This document shows, one piece after another, positions 40,180-49,461 of a stretch of DNA of 64,000 bases. Each line of letters begins with the position of its first letter. Within the stretch, counting starts at the first letter, position 1. The position numbers and the translations under genes were made by a program. The stretch lies in assembly GCF_000374185.1 (NCBI RefSeq), contig NZ_KB910518.1:2055687-2119686 (forward strand). The letters run 5' to 3'. This DNA comes from Paenibacillus sp. HW567 (GTDB lineage Bacteria; Bacillota; Bacilli; Paenibacillales; Paenibacillaceae). The notes beneath the pieces were generated by a model. That model worked only from the letters and a program-made list of their open reading frames with translations. It ran no database searches and was not told the origin of the DNA.

Positions 40180-40806
40180 GTGAGTACTGCGGATATGTTG
40201 TACTATGAAAAAGCTGGGTGGGAGCAGGATTACCGCCGCATTGCCGGCGTTGACGAGGTGGGCAGAGGCTGTCTGTTCGGCGATGTTGTGGCAGCGGCAG
40301 TTATTTTGCCGGAAGGCTTGATTATAGAAGGTGTGGACGATTCCAAAAAGCTGACGGCGAAGAAACGGGATGCGTTGTTCGAGATCATTATGGAGCAGGC
40401 GCTGGCCGTTGGTGTCGGTCATGTGGATTCGGCCGTTATAGATGAAATTAATATTAAGCAGGCTTCACGTCTGGCGATGAGAAAAGCGGTGGAGGGCCTG
40501 GCCCACACTCCGGATTACATGCTGATTGATGCCGAGAAAGTGGATCTTCCGCTTCCGCAGCTCGCGATCATCAAAGGTGATGCGAACAGCCAGTCCATCG
40601 CTGCGGCGTCGATTGTAGCCAAGGTGACACGTGACCGTCTGTGTGAAGGCTTATGGGAGGAATTATACCCCGACTACGGGATTAAAATACATAAAGGATA
40701 TGCTACCAAGCTTCACCGTGAACAAATACTCGCTCTGGGACCGACTCCTATGCATCGCCGCAGCTTCATCGGCAAGATTTTGGCGGAGCAGATGACTTTA
40801 TTCTAG
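40180..40806 (+). CDS. rnhB: Ribonuclease HII
   Basis: 208 residues from GTG 40180 with a GGGGGA site. Active-site block IAGVDEVGRGCLFGDVVAAA (Asp and Glu of DEVGRG), VDDSKKL, MLIDAEKVDLP, IKGDANSQSIAAASIVAKVTRD and GYATKLH. Removes ribonucleotides and RNA primers from RNA-DNA hybrids. Follows rbgA in the order seen in B. subtilis. Confidence 0.97.
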   Translation: MSTADMLYYEKAGWEQDYRRIAGVDEVGRGCLFGDVVAAAVILPEGLIIEGVDDSKKLTAKKRDALFEIIMEQALAVGVGHVDSAVIDEINIKQASRLAMRKAVEGLAHTPDYMLIDAEKVDLPLPQLAIIKGDANSQSIAAASIVAKVTRDRLCEGLWEELYPDYGIKIHKGYATKLHREQILALGPTPMHRRSFIGKILAEQMTLF

Positions 40807-40896
40807 GTTGTTATCTGCGGAGCGGAAGGATTCTTATAAAAAGGTCAAAATTGCCGATATAAATGGAAAGGGAAACTGGAAGGGAGGGGAAACGGG

Positions 40897-43107
40897 ATGA
40901 ATATCGGATCAGTTATTCGCGGATTGCTTGGCGATACTAAAGCGGGAGAAGCCAAGACAGTAGAGCTGAAGGAAGGCCAGGTTGTCCGTGGTGTAGTGCT
41001 CAGCGTATCTGATTCCGGTAAAGAGGCTGTGGTGCAAATACAGGGCACTCCGGTCCGGGCGGAACTTGAAACGCCGCTGCAGCCGGGACAAACATTGAAT
41101 CTGCAGGTTGCGCCGCCAGGAGAAGGCGGCTTGCCTGTGCTGAAGCCGGTCTCCCTTGGCGAGGCAGCGCTGGCTTCCCCGCAGAGCATGGGAGAAGCAT
41201 TGGAATCATTGGGCCTGACAGATTCCAAAGCGGGCCGGGAAATTATTCAAGCTATGGTATCCGGTGGAGTAGCCTTGACAAAAGAAACGGCGGCAAAGCT
41301 GGATGCAATAATAAATGCTAAACCGGCAAATGTACCGGTGTCGGAATGGCTGGAGGCTGCAGTGATTTCGGTAAAACGAGGGCTGCCGGTTACAACTGAG
41401 AGTGTAAAGGGATTGCAGCAGGCGGTATTCGGGCCAAAGCTTCATCAGCTATTGGCTGCTCTCGAGACGGAAATCAGTCTGTGGATGCAGCAGGAGCAGG
41501 AAGCAAGCGGCAATGGAAGCTCAAGTGCGGCTGGCGTCGGAAAGCCTGCTGCTGTTATGCCTGGAGCATTCGCTCCGGGCGCTGCTGCGCCTCTGGCAGG
41601 AGGGAACGCAGCTTCCGGGGCTGCGGCACCGGCTGGCGATGCTGCTGATGTGGCGGAAGCAACAACTGTGCGCTCGGTTCGTGAAGTATCGGAGGAACCT
41701 CAAGCTGCCAAAGCTGCTGCTCCATCGTCCGGAACACAGCCTGCGCCTGCTGTGAAGACCGAAATTGCTGGCGGGAATCCGGCTCCATCGCTTGCCGGAG
41801 ATTCGGTTGCTGATGAGGATCAGTCCCCGCCTGCTTCCATGGGGAAAGGCGCAACGGCTGCTGCCCAGCAAGCGGAGGGCGGCGAATCTATAGAGAGCGG
41901 GACTTTGTCTAGAGGGGCAAATGGTGAAACTGGTGCAGCTTCAAGGCCTGCTGCATCTGCAGGTGCTGCTGCTGTGAGCGGTTCTTCTGTTGCTTCTGCT
42001 GCGTTGGCAGAAGAGGGGGTAGGGCGTTCCGGGGCGGAGCCGGAACGCTCAGAGCCCGCGGCGGCGGGTACTGCCGCCGCCGGCAAAGGTGCCGCAGCTT
42101 CGCCTGCGGTACCCGCCGGGGCCGCCCTGCTTGCGAAGCTGCAGGGCGTGCTCACCGAGCTGCGCGGCACGCTGCCGCAGCTCGCCACGGCCCCGCCCGC
42201 TGACGCGACGGCGGGCGCTGGCCCTGCCCCTGCGGCTGCGCAGCCGCAGGGCACCACGGCCCCGCCAGCGGCGGCGGGGCAAGAGCAGGCCCCCGCGGCA
42301 GGCGCGCCGCGCGGGGACAGTCCGTCTGCGGCCGCAGCGCCGCAGACGGGACCCGCCCCCACCCACGAGACGGAGTCGTGGGTGGGGCGGGTGCTGAAGC
42401 TGCTCGGTGCGGAGCACGAGCAGCAGGCCGTGCGCGGCGGCGGCGGGAATGCCGCCGCTGAGGCGCGGGGCGCGGCGGTGCCGGCGGCCGCGGCAGGGCG
42501 TGAGTCAGCGCTGCCGCCGGCGGCGCTGGCGAGTGTGGGTGTCGGAGGCGGCGATACCGCCGCCGACACGCTGAAGGGCCTGCTGCTGCAGGTTCTGGGC
42601 AGCAGCGATGCGCCGCCCGCGGTCAAGGATGCCGCGGGCCAACTGGTGCAGCAGCTCACCGGGCAGCAGTTGCTGCTGAATACGGACCGCACAGCGCCGT
42701 TTGCGCAGGTTACGATGTTCCTGCCGTTGAAGGGGCCGGATGGACAGGAGACGGCTTCCGTTCATATTCAGTCACGCCGGGGCCGTAAGGGTGAGCTGGA
42801 TGCGGCGAACTGCCGGCTCTGGTTTGATCTGGATATGAAGCAGCTCGGCCAGACGCTGGTGGATGTTCAGGTGGTTGACCGGATAGTCAGCCTGAAGCTG
42901 CACAACGATACGCCGTGGGTACTGGAGCTGCTGGAAGAGCGGCGTGAGGAGATCAAAACGGCGGTGGAATCAATTGGGTATCAGCTACTTAGTCTGCGGA
43001 CAGAACCATTGCCTGAACCTGCATCAGCAGCTTCCCTCGCCAGAAATGCAGGCAAGCTGGCTGACTATGTACCGGATTCATACAAAGGAGTAGATTACCG
43101 CATATGA
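40897..43107 (+). CDS. YlqG-like protein with low-complexity centre and FliK-like C-terminus
   Basis: 736 residues with GGGAGGGGAAACGGG before the ATG. The N-terminal about 120 residues (GEAKTVELKEGQVVRGVVLS) form a structured region. The centre (about 200-560) is a long Ala/Pro/Gly/Glu-rich stretch coded by extremely GC-rich DNA around 42050-42550. The C-terminus (about 600-730: FAQVTMFLPLKGPDGQETAS, then LDMKQLGQTLVDVQVVD) has the look of the hook-length-control (FliK) C-terminal domain. It occupies the place of B. subtilis ylqG, though longer, and overlaps the FlhB-like gene by 4 bp. A substrate-specificity-switch partner role is inferred. Confidence 0.75.
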   Translation: MNIGSVIRGLLGDTKAGEAKTVELKEGQVVRGVVLSVSDSGKEAVVQIQGTPVRAELETPLQPGQTLNLQVAPPGEGGLPVLKPVSLGEAALASPQSMGEALESLGLTDSKAGREIIQAMVSGGVALTKETAAKLDAIINAKPANVPVSEWLEAAVISVKRGLPVTTESVKGLQQAVFGPKLHQLLAALETEISLWMQQEQEASGNGSSSAAGVGKPAAVMPGAFAPGAAAPLAGGNAASGAAAPAGDAADVAEATTVRSVREVSEEPQAAKAAAPSSGTQPAPAVKTEIAGGNPAPSLAGDSVADEDQSPPASMGKGATAAAQQAEGGESIESGTLSRGANGETGAASRPAASAGAAAVSGSSVASAALAEEGVGRSGAEPERSEPAAAGTAAAGKGAAASPAVPAGAALLAKLQGVLTELRGTLPQLATAPPADATAGAGPAPAAAQPQGTTAPPAAAGQEQAPAAGAPRGDSPSAAAAPQTGPAPTHETESWVGRVLKLLGAEHEQQAVRGGGGNAAAEARGAAVPAAAAGRESALPPAALASVGVGGGDTAADTLKGLLLQVLGSSDAPPAVKDAAGQLVQQLTGQQLLLNTDRTAPFAQVTMFLPLKGPDGQETASVHIQSRRGRKGELDAANCRLWFDLDMKQLGQTLVDVQVVDRIVSLKLHNDTPWVLELLEERREEIKTAVESIGYQLLSLRTEPLPEPASAASLARNAGKLADYVPDSYKGVDYRI

Positions 43108-43406
43108 GCGAACCCGTTAACGAAGTTACACCAAGTCGCAAAAAAGCGGTGGCGCTCAAATATACTCCAGGCCAGAACGAAGCACCGGTCGTTGTAGCGA
43201 AGGGACATGGTGCAATAGCGGATAAAATCCTGCAAACGGCTAAAGAAAACGGAGTGGCTGTCCAGGAAGATGCCGCGTTGGTGGAAGTGCTCTCCAAGCT
43301 GGATCTTGACCAGCAAATTCCTCAGCAGTTGTATCAGTTAGTCGCGGAGATTCTAAGCTATGTCTACCAGAGTGACCGTTCTGCCGGGGAACGGAGGCTG
43401 AAGTGA
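43104..43406 (+). CDS. FlhB C-terminal-like protein (YlqH)
   Basis: 100 residues starting ATG 43104 overlapping the previous stop (ATGA). It resembles the cytoplasmic part of FlhB/YscU: RKKAVALKYTPGQNEAPVVV, VAKGHGAIADKILQTAKENG, VAVQEDAALVEVLSKLDLDQ and IPQQLYQLVAEILSYVYQ. The NPTH auto-cleavage loop of FlhB is missing. Such FhlB/YlqH proteins can substitute for the FlhB C-terminus in the export switch. Coupling to a FliK-like gene supports a flagellar-export role. Confidence 0.88.
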   Translation: MSEPVNEVTPSRKKAVALKYTPGQNEAPVVVAKGHGAIADKILQTAKENGVAVQEDAALVEVLSKLDLDQQIPQQLYQLVAEILSYVYQSDRSAGERRLK

Positions 43407-43789
43407 GCGTATCGTCTGCCGGAGAGCATTATAGCCGCAAGCAAAAGGGAGCTGCCGGGGAAACGGCTGCTGTCCAGTATTTATCTGCCTGGGGCTACAG
43501 GGTTGTGGACCGGAATTGGCGCTGCCGGAGCGGTGAGCTGGATATTGTTGCTGAATATGGAGATGCACTCATATTTATAGAGGTCCGCAGCCGCGGCGGC
43601 AGCAATCTGCAGGGAACTCCCGAGGAGTCGGTAGATCAGCGGAAAATTCATCAGGTGAGGTCCACTGCCCAGGTATATTTGCATATGAAAGGCCAGTATG
43701 AGCGGCAGATTTCATTTGACGTTATCTCCGTAATGTTGAATGACGATATGAGTGTTGCTTCGCTCAGCCATATCCGCGAAGCTTTTTAA
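43403..43789 (+). CDS. YraN-family (UPF0102) endonuclease-like protein
   Basis: 128 residues from GTG 43403, overlapping the upstream stop by 4 bp. GAAGETAAVQYLSAWGYRVV, then RNWRCRSGELDIVAEYGDAL and LIFIEVRSRGG with Asp, Glu-x-Arg spacing of a PD-(D/E)XK-like core, and IHQVRSTAQVYL. The family is a Holliday-junction-resolvase-like fold of unknown role, conserved next to rnhB and the flagellar ylqGH pair. Confidence 0.93.
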   Translation: MSVSSAGEHYSRKQKGAAGETAAVQYLSAWGYRVVDRNWRCRSGELDIVAEYGDALIFIEVRSRGGSNLQGTPEESVDQRKIHQVRSTAQVYLHMKGQYERQISFDVISVMLNDDMSVASLSHIREAF

Positions 43790-43855
43790 GGACGGCGAAG
43801 CCGTTTCTGTGTGTTACAGTTATTGTTCATAGCCGCCATGAGGAGGGCTGTCTGC

Positions 43856-44263
43856 GTGATAAATCAGCCATTTGATATACAGGTGAGTTTTACTTGCCAA
43901 TATTGCGGTAACAAAGTTGCAGTGGATCTGGGCGCGGAGCCTGTATCCGTTGTCTGCTGCAGCAATTGCAGCAAGACCTTTACCGTTATGCGGCCAGCCA
44001 TTGCCGATGAAATATTGATTGATTGGAAGAATGAAGCCTTATTCCAGAAAATCCGGGCGGAAAAAACCCAGAGCAGCAATGACAGTCTGCTGTCGCTTTT
44101 AATCCGGGTTATTGAACTGCTGACCTGGCGGGATAAGGGCAACGGACAGGTGGAGGCGATCAAGGAAATGCGGAATTGGCTCATTGAGCATGATGAAGTT
44201 CCGTCACTTACTGAATTGATTAATCTGGATGAGGATAACCGGCGTTCCACTAAGCGATACTGA
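43856..44263 (+). CDS. Hypothetical protein with N-terminal zinc ribbon
   Basis: 135 residues from GTG 43856, chosen because AGGAGG lies 9 nt upstream. FTCQYCGNKVAVDLGAEP and VCCSNCSKTFTV give a Cys-x2-Cys...Cys-x2-Cys zinc ribbon, followed by a helical acidic region (LLSLLIRVIELLTWRDKGNG, IKEMRNWLIEHDE). No family recognised; single gene closed by a hairpin. Confidence 0.6.
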   Translation: MINQPFDIQVSFTCQYCGNKVAVDLGAEPVSVVCCSNCSKTFTVMRPAIADEILIDWKNEALFQKIRAEKTQSSNDSLLSLLIRVIELLTWRDKGNGQVEAIKEMRNWLIEHDEVPSLTELINLDEDNRRSTKRY

Positions 44264-44283
44264 AGCAAACGATATATTATCCA

Positions 44284-44326
44284 TGACTCCGAAGCATCCG
44301 GCCGTGTGGGGCATCGGAGTCTTTTA
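44284..44326 (+). terminator. Terminator
   Basis: GACTCCGA pairs with TCGGAGTC, then TTTT. Confidence 0.7.
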
Positions 44327-44346
44327 GCAAGCAGGAGGGACACTGA

Positions 44347-44856
44347 ATGTCTAACGTTTTTTTTACCTCAGATCATCATTTTGGTCATAAGCTGATTATT
44401 GATTTTGAATCCCGCCCGTTTAAGAATGTGGAGGAGATGGACCGGGTGATGATCGAACGCTGGAATTCCACTGTAGTTCCGCAGGACACCGTATTTCACC
44501 TGGGAGATTTCTCATTTCGGAAGCTGGAAGACACCCGCAGTATCGTGTCCGCGCTGAACGGCTACAAAATACTGATTCTCGGCAATCACGACCGCAGCCG
44601 CGGCCGGAGCTGGTGGCTGGAGGCCGGATTTAATGAGGTTAGTGAATATCCTCTTATTTACAAAGATTTCTTTTTTCTTTCACATGAACCAATGTATATG
44701 AATAAGCATATGCCTTACGTGAATGTGCACGGTCATATCCATGGGCAGAAATACGAAGGGAAAAATTACTTCAACCTTTGTGTGGAGCATTGGGACTACA
44801 CTCCGTTGTCATTCCAGCAGATAAGGGATGCGGTTGTGGTTAGTGAGGAAGGTTAA
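44347..44856 (+). CDS. Calcineurin-like metallophosphoesterase
   Basis: 169 residues with AGGAGGG upstream. Metal-binding motifs in order: TSDHHFGHKL (motif I), FHLGDFSF (II), ILGNHDRSRG (III), LSHEPMY and NVHGHIHGQ (IV and V). Resembles the small phage-type and YfcE-like phosphoesterases. It would hydrolyse phosphodiesters in the cytoplasm; substrate unknown. It lies alone between terminators. Confidence 0.9.
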   Translation: MSNVFFTSDHHFGHKLIIDFESRPFKNVEEMDRVMIERWNSTVVPQDTVFHLGDFSFRKLEDTRSIVSALNGYKILILGNHDRSRGRSWWLEAGFNEVSEYPLIYKDFFFLSHEPMYMNKHMPYVNVHGHIHGQKYEGKNYFNLCVEHWDYTPLSFQQIRDAVVVSEEG

Positions 44857-45062
44857 CCTAAGTTCCCTTCACGATTGATTTGCATAAATATGCAGAACAC
44901 TGAGAATTGTGAGTATTATTGCCTATGGGTATTGATAATATCAAGGAAATCCCTGTATACTTAAGGGAATAAAATTTTCGGAAAATTGTGGAAGCACCCT
45001 TTTTCTTGAACTTATACCGCTCTGCTGTGAGCGTATTTCGGGAGAAGAGGTGTTTTTTTGTT

Positions 45063-46760
45063 ATGTATGGAAAGATGCACAGTGCGTGTTTATACGGTAT
45101 TGAAGGCGTAATGATCGGTGTGGAAGTAGATCTCGCCAATGGTCTCCCTCAAACGAATATTATTGGACTGCCTGACTCTGCAATTCGCGAAGCTGTGGAG
45201 CGAGTGCGTGCTGCCGTCAAAAATTGCGGCTACCGTTATCCCCAGCAGCGCGTCACCATCAATCTTGCTCCGGCTGACCTGCGCAAGGAGGGGTCAGCAT
45301 TCGATCTGGCGATCGCCCTTGGCATCCTGACGACCAGCGGTCAGCTTATGATGCCTGATACGCAGAACATGCTGCTGATTGGTGAGCTGGCACTGGATGG
45401 AAGTCTGCACCCGGTTACCGGCGTGTTGTCGATGGTTGAAGCTGCACGCCGGGCGGGCTTGCGGGCAGTGCTGGTGCCTGCAGAGAATGCCGCCGAAGCT
45501 TCGCTGATCAGCGGCATGAAGGTGTATACTGCGGATCATCTGCGGCAGTTGCCACAGCCGATGCAAGAAACGGATAGGATAATAGCAGTCAGCCAATCTG
45601 CAGACCCTAATTTAGAACCGGCGTCTTCTTTACAGATGAGTCAGCTTCCTTTCCCTGTCTCTGTCAGCACAGGCTTGGCTGCGCCAGAACGCCCTCCGGT
45701 CACAGTGCTTACATTGGAGCACCTAAGATATGTTCCGTCATATGGGCTTACGGGTGCGGCTGCTGCCGCTGCCGCAGAGAATATGATGACTGAGGATTAT
45801 AGTGATGTGCTTGGCCAGAATCATGTGAAGCGGGCACTGACAATTGCTGCGGCCGGAATGCACAATATTGTTCTGATGGGCCCGCCAGGCACAGGCAAAA
45901 CCATGCTGATCAAACGTCTGCCGGGCATACTGCCGGAGCTGAGCGATACCGAGTCGCTGGAGGTAACCCGGATTTTCAGTGCTGCCGGCAAGCTGAAGGA
46001 TGCCCACAGCGGGCTGTTGCGCAGCCGCCCTTTTCGTTCCCCGCATCATACCATTTCAGCGGCAGGATTAATCGGAGGCGGGGGAATCCCGAGGCCTGGA
46101 GAGGTGAGCTTGGCTCATCGCGGCATTCTTTTCCTGGATGAGCTGCCCGAGTTCTCCCGCAATGTGCTTGAGGTTCTGCGTCAGCCGCTGGAGGACAGCG
46201 TGGTGACAATCAGCCGCGCCAGGGCTGCTTTTACGTTCCCGGCGCAATTTTTACTTGCTTGTTCGATGAATCCGTGCAGTTGCGGATATCTGGGAAGCGG
46301 GGGCGTGCAGCAAAGATGCACCTGCTCTCCGGCCAAAATTGCACAGTACCGCGCCAAAATCTCCGGTCCTCTGCTGGATCGGATTGACATGCAGGTCGAT
46401 GTACCACGCCCTAAGGAATGGGATGAGCAGGGGGCTTCGTTATCTTCGGCAGAGATGCGTTCTGAGGTGCTCAAGGTTCAGGCCATTCAGGCGGAACGCT
46501 ACAAGAATCTGCCGATTTCCTGGAACAGTGAGCTTTCGGGGGCTGCCCTGCGGCGCTACGCCGGGCTTAACAAGGAGAGCCGTCTGCTGCTTAATGACAT
46601 TCTGGAGAGTCTCGGCCTGAGCATGCGGGCGCATGACCGGATCATCAAGCTGGCCCGCACAATAGCTGACTTGGAAACGGCGCCTGACATTACTTCCGCA
46701 CATTTAGCGGAGGCTGTGCAGTACCGCAATCTGGACCGTCATGCCATAGCAGAGGAATGA
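45063..46760 (+). CDS. YifB/ComM-family Mg-chelatase-like AAA ATPase
   Basis: 565 residues from ATG 45063 with AGAGGTG 10 nt upstream (the frame opens earlier but with no site). N-terminal ChlI-like domain (IEGVMIGVEVDLANGLPQTN, GLPDSAIREAVERVRAA, INLAPADLRKEGSAFDLAIA), AAA core with Walker A GPPGTGKTM and Walker B ILFLDELPEF, SRARAAFTFPAQFLLACSMN, CTCSPAKIAQYRAKISGPLLDRID and the C-terminal Mg-chelatase helical part. ComM in Gram-negatives is a branch-migration helicase in natural transformation; the Bacillales homologue is often next to dprA. Here dprA is 3.8 kb downstream. Confidence 0.92.
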   Translation: MYGKMHSACLYGIEGVMIGVEVDLANGLPQTNIIGLPDSAIREAVERVRAAVKNCGYRYPQQRVTINLAPADLRKEGSAFDLAIALGILTTSGQLMMPDTQNMLLIGELALDGSLHPVTGVLSMVEAARRAGLRAVLVPAENAAEASLISGMKVYTADHLRQLPQPMQETDRIIAVSQSADPNLEPASSLQMSQLPFPVSVSTGLAAPERPPVTVLTLEHLRYVPSYGLTGAAAAAAAENMMTEDYSDVLGQNHVKRALTIAAAGMHNIVLMGPPGTGKTMLIKRLPGILPELSDTESLEVTRIFSAAGKLKDAHSGLLRSRPFRSPHHTISAAGLIGGGGIPRPGEVSLAHRGILFLDELPEFSRNVLEVLRQPLEDSVVTISRARAAFTFPAQFLLACSMNPCSCGYLGSGGVQQRCTCSPAKIAQYRAKISGPLLDRIDMQVDVPRPKEWDEQGASLSSAEMRSEVLKVQAIQAERYKNLPISWNSELSGAALRRYAGLNKESRLLLNDILESLGLSMRAHDRIIKLARTIADLETAPDITSAHLAEAVQYRNLDRHAIAEE

Positions 46761-46815
46761 TACCCTTTTGGAAACCTGGTTCACTATGTTGATTTTTTCT
46801 TGATCCTACAAAAAC

Positions 46816-46842
46816 AAGCCGCCCGGAATGTCCGGACGGCTT
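46816..46842 (-). terminator. Terminator between yifB-like and ohr
   Basis: AAGCCGCCCGGA pairs with TCCGGACGGCTT. The A-run lies on the plus-strand left side, giving a U-run to the minus-strand transcript of the ohr gene. Confidence 0.65.
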
Positions 46843-46872
46843 GGGCGCTTCTAAGCGAATTCTGATCCTTGC

Positions 46873-47301
46873 TTACAGCACATTCAGCTCAACTTGAATA
46901 TTGCCGCGGGTAGCCCGGGAATAAGGGCATGCTCCGTGAGCTGCTTCCACCAGTTGTGCAGCGGTCTCTTTGTCAACGCCTTTAACGAGAACATCAAGCC
47001 GCACGGCAATGCCGAATCCGCCGTCTTCAACCTTACCGAAGCTTACGGTAGCCGTAACTTCGCTGCCTTCAATTTTTACTTTACCCATACGGGCTACCAT
47101 GTTAAGTGCGCTGTCGAAGCAAGCGGAATAGCCGGCTGCAAACAATTGCTCAGGGTTAGTGCCTTCGCCGCCGGCTCCGCCCATTTCCCGTGGAGTACTT
47201 ATGGTAAGGTTTAGCTTTGGACTTTCGGATTCAATATAACCGTTTCTGCCGCCAACGGCTTTAACCGTAGTTTCATACATTTTTTGTTGAATAGTCATCA
47301 T
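46873..47301 (-). CDS. ohr: Organic hydroperoxide resistance protein (Ohr/OsmC family)
   Basis: 142 residues from ATG 47301, with GGGAG 10 nt upstream; a second ATG (47298) is adjacent. TNPEQLFAAGYSACFDSALN and AHGACPYSRATRGNIQV carry the two reactive Cys of Ohr, which reduce organic hydroperoxides with lipoylated partners. The divergent gene is the OhrR-type regulator, the standard arrangement. Confidence 0.95.
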   Translation of the reverse strand: MMTIQQKMYETTVKAVGGRNGYIESESPKLNLTISTPREMGGAGGEGTNPEQLFAAGYSACFDSALNMVARMGKVKIEGSEVTATVSFGKVEDGGFGIAVRLDVLVKGVDKETAAQLVEAAHGACPYSRATRGNIQVELNVL

Positions 47302-47449
47302 AATAAAATCGCTCCCGTTCATTTCATAATGTATTGTACACAATTTAATTTAACACAATAAAAATAATAGTCAATATATTTTTTGCTATTATCATGATAT
47401 TAGATTAGAATTGTGATAAACTAATGACATAAAGGCAGGTGAAGAAGAT

Positions 47450-47917
47450 ATGCAAGAAACAAATAACACAACTCCCGAGCTGCTGCTTGAGAATCAACTG
47501 TGCTTTACCATTTATGCTTGTTCCCGTGAGTTTACGAAGCTGTATCAGCCGCATTTAGATAAGATTGGCTTAACGTATTCGCAGTATCTTGTAATGCTGG
47601 TGCTTTGGGAAAGACGCCAATGTACAGTTAAAGAACTGGGAGAAGCGCTTTTTTTGGATTCGGGCACATTGACACCGCTCTTGAAGCGGCTGCAAGCTGC
47701 CGGCCTGATTTTACGTGAACGCTCTTTGCAGGATGAACGGAAGGTGCTGATATCATTGACTGAGCAAGGCTGGTCGCTTCGTAGTGACGCAGCTTGTATT
47801 CCCGGCAGAATGGTGGAAGGCACAATGCTGTCTGCCGATGAATTTGTCGGTCTGCTTGGACAATTTAAGGGCCTGCTTGCCCGTGTTCATGAGGCTAATA
47901 TCAGTGCGTCGAAATAG
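47450..47917 (+). CDS. ohrR: MarR-family peroxide-sensing regulator OhrR
   Basis: 155 residues. N-terminal LENQLCFTIYACSREFTKLY contains the sensing Cys of OhrR, then YSQYLVMLVLWERRQCTVKE, the winged helix LGEALFLDSGTLTPLLKRLQ with LILRERSLQDERKVLISLT. Oxidation of the Cys releases DNA and derepresses ohr. The 148-bp divergent region contains AT-rich near-palindromes around 47395-47430 that could hold the operator. Confidence 0.93.
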   Translation: MQETNNTTPELLLENQLCFTIYACSREFTKLYQPHLDKIGLTYSQYLVMLVLWERRQCTVKELGEALFLDSGTLTPLLKRLQAAGLILRERSLQDERKVLISLTEQGWSLRSDAACIPGRMVEGTMLSADEFVGLLGQFKGLLARVHEANISASK

Positions 47918-48266
47918 CTTGTTCGGATAATGTCAATGCAATCGTTCGCATTTCGGCATGAAATTTAGCGAAAATATATGTATAAATCGTGAAAGTTTTT
48001 AAGGAAAGCGTTTTTAAAACATGTTACAATATTCTGGGTTTCACATGATGGCAGCTTGGTAATTGCGGGTTTTTCACTGTAATTAGCTAGGGTGTCACTG
48101 GCGGAAGATTGTGCCGTTTTCGTGCAGAGGGCGGCACAAGTATTCTGTATGTACCGGGATATTGTGCATTTCACCGGTCTGGACCCGGCTTTGGACAATC
48201 AAACGGAAAGCGGAATGGGAGCAGGCTGCCTGCTTATGCCACCGCACACTTTAGGAGGCTTCCGGT
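47918..48266. other. 349-bp region upstream of sucC
   Basis: No gene supported; a short frame from 48092 lacks a ribosome site. It contains a catabolite-responsive-element-like sequence GGAAAGCGTTTTTAA at 48003-48017, 10 of 14 positions of the consensus by eye. A promoter for sucCD should lie here but no clear -35/-10 pair stood out. Confidence 0.4.
48003..48017. promoter_or_regulatory. cre-like site (weak)
   Basis: Partial match to the CcpA consensus TGAAAGCGTTTTCA, placed 250 bp before sucC. CcpA repression of TCA-cycle genes is known in Bacillus, so it is plausible but unproved. Confidence 0.28.
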
Positions 48267-49424
48267 ATGAATATCCACGAGTATCAGGGAAAAGAAGTAC
48301 TTAAGAAGTACGGCGTTGCCGTGCCGAACGGAAAAGTAGCTTATTCAGTGGAGGAAGCGGTTGAAACCGCAGCATCGCTGGGTACACCGGTGGTAGTGGT
48401 CAAAGCGCAGATTCATGCGGGAGGACGAGGAAAAGCCGGAGGCGTGAAGGTTGCCAAGTCAAGCGAAGAGGTGCGTGCCTTCGCCGGAGAGATTCTCGGT
48501 AAAACCCTGGTTACCCACCAGACCGGGCCTGAAGGCAAGGTAGTAAAGCGTCTGCTGATTGAAGAAGGCTGCCAGATTGTTAAGGAATATTATATCGGAC
48601 TCGTTGTGGACCGCGGCTCCGGCCGTGTTGTCATGATGGCATCGGAGGAAGGCGGGACGGAGATTGAAGAGGTTGCAGCGACTCATCCGGAGAAGATTTT
48701 CAAGGAAATCATTGATCCGGCAGTAGGGCTGCAGACATTTCAGGCCCGGAAATTAGCGTATAGCATTGCCATTCCAACTGAGCTGGTCAATAAAGCTGTT
48801 ACATTCATGCAAGCGCTGTATTTGGCTTTTGTGGATAAAGATTGCTCCATTGCCGAGATTAATCCGCTTGTTGTGACGGCAGACGGAAATGTGATGGCGC
48901 TGGATGCCAAGCTGAATTTTGACTCCAACGCTTTATTCCGCCATAAGGATATTCAGGAGCTGCGTGATCTCGATGAAGAGGATGCCAAGGAAATAGAAGC
49001 TTCTAAATTTGATCTCAGCTACATCGCCTTGGACGGCAACATCGGCTGCATGGTCAACGGGGCCGGTCTGGCAATGGCTACTATGGATATTATTAAATAT
49101 TACGGCGGAGAGCCGGCCAACTTCCTGGATGTAGGGGGCGGCGCAACGACCGAGAAGGTAACTGAGGCATTCAAAATTATTTTATCCGATGATAAGGTAA
49201 ATGGGATTTTTGTTAATATTTTTGGCGGGATTATGCGTTGTGATGTCATTGCCAGCGGTGTGGTGGAAGCGGCCAGGCAGCTTGGACTCACCAAACCGCT
49301 TGTTGTGCGCCTTGAAGGCACCAATGTAGCGCTTGGCAAACAGATTCTGGCCGGATCGGGACTCAATATCGTTGCAGCGGATTCCATGGCGGACGGAGCC
49401 CGTAAGATTGTTTCTCTTGTGTAA
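48267..49424 (+). CDS. sucC: Succinate-CoA ligase (ADP-forming) beta subunit
   Basis: 385 residues with an AGGAGG site. ATP-grasp enzyme: [81 protein letters not shown] is split across NGAGLAM and FLDVGGGA, and [13 protein letters not shown]. Makes succinate plus nucleoside triphosphate from succinyl-CoA in the TCA cycle. Forms an operon with sucD, 37 bp apart. Confidence 0.98.
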   Translation: MNIHEYQGKEVLKKYGVAVPNGKVAYSVEEAVETAASLGTPVVVVKAQIHAGGRGKAGGVKVAKSSEEVRAFAGEILGKTLVTHQTGPEGKVVKRLLIEEGCQIVKEYYIGLVVDRGSGRVVMMASEEGGTEIEEVAATHPEKIFKEIIDPAVGLQTFQARKLAYSIAIPTELVNKAVTFMQALYLAFVDKDCSIAEINPLVVTADGNVMALDAKLNFDSNALFRHKDIQELRDLDEEDAKEIEASKFDLSYIALDGNIGCMVNGAGLAMATMDIIKYYGGEPANFLDVGGGATTEKVTEAFKIILSDDKVNGIFVNIFGGIMRCDVIASGVVEAARQLGLTKPLVVRLEGTNVALGKQILAGSGLNIVAADSMADGARKIVSLV

Positions 49425-49461
49425 TCGTATTCGACAATTTAAGTGGGGATGTGACCAAGGC

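Noticed and set aside
41820..42692. 290-residue minus-strand frame in the GC-rich region
   Set aside because: High GC suppresses stop codons in all frames there; the translation is Ala/Cys/Pro noise.
48092..48304. 70-residue frame before sucC
   Set aside because: Overlaps the sucC ribosome site and start in another frame; no own ribosome site.
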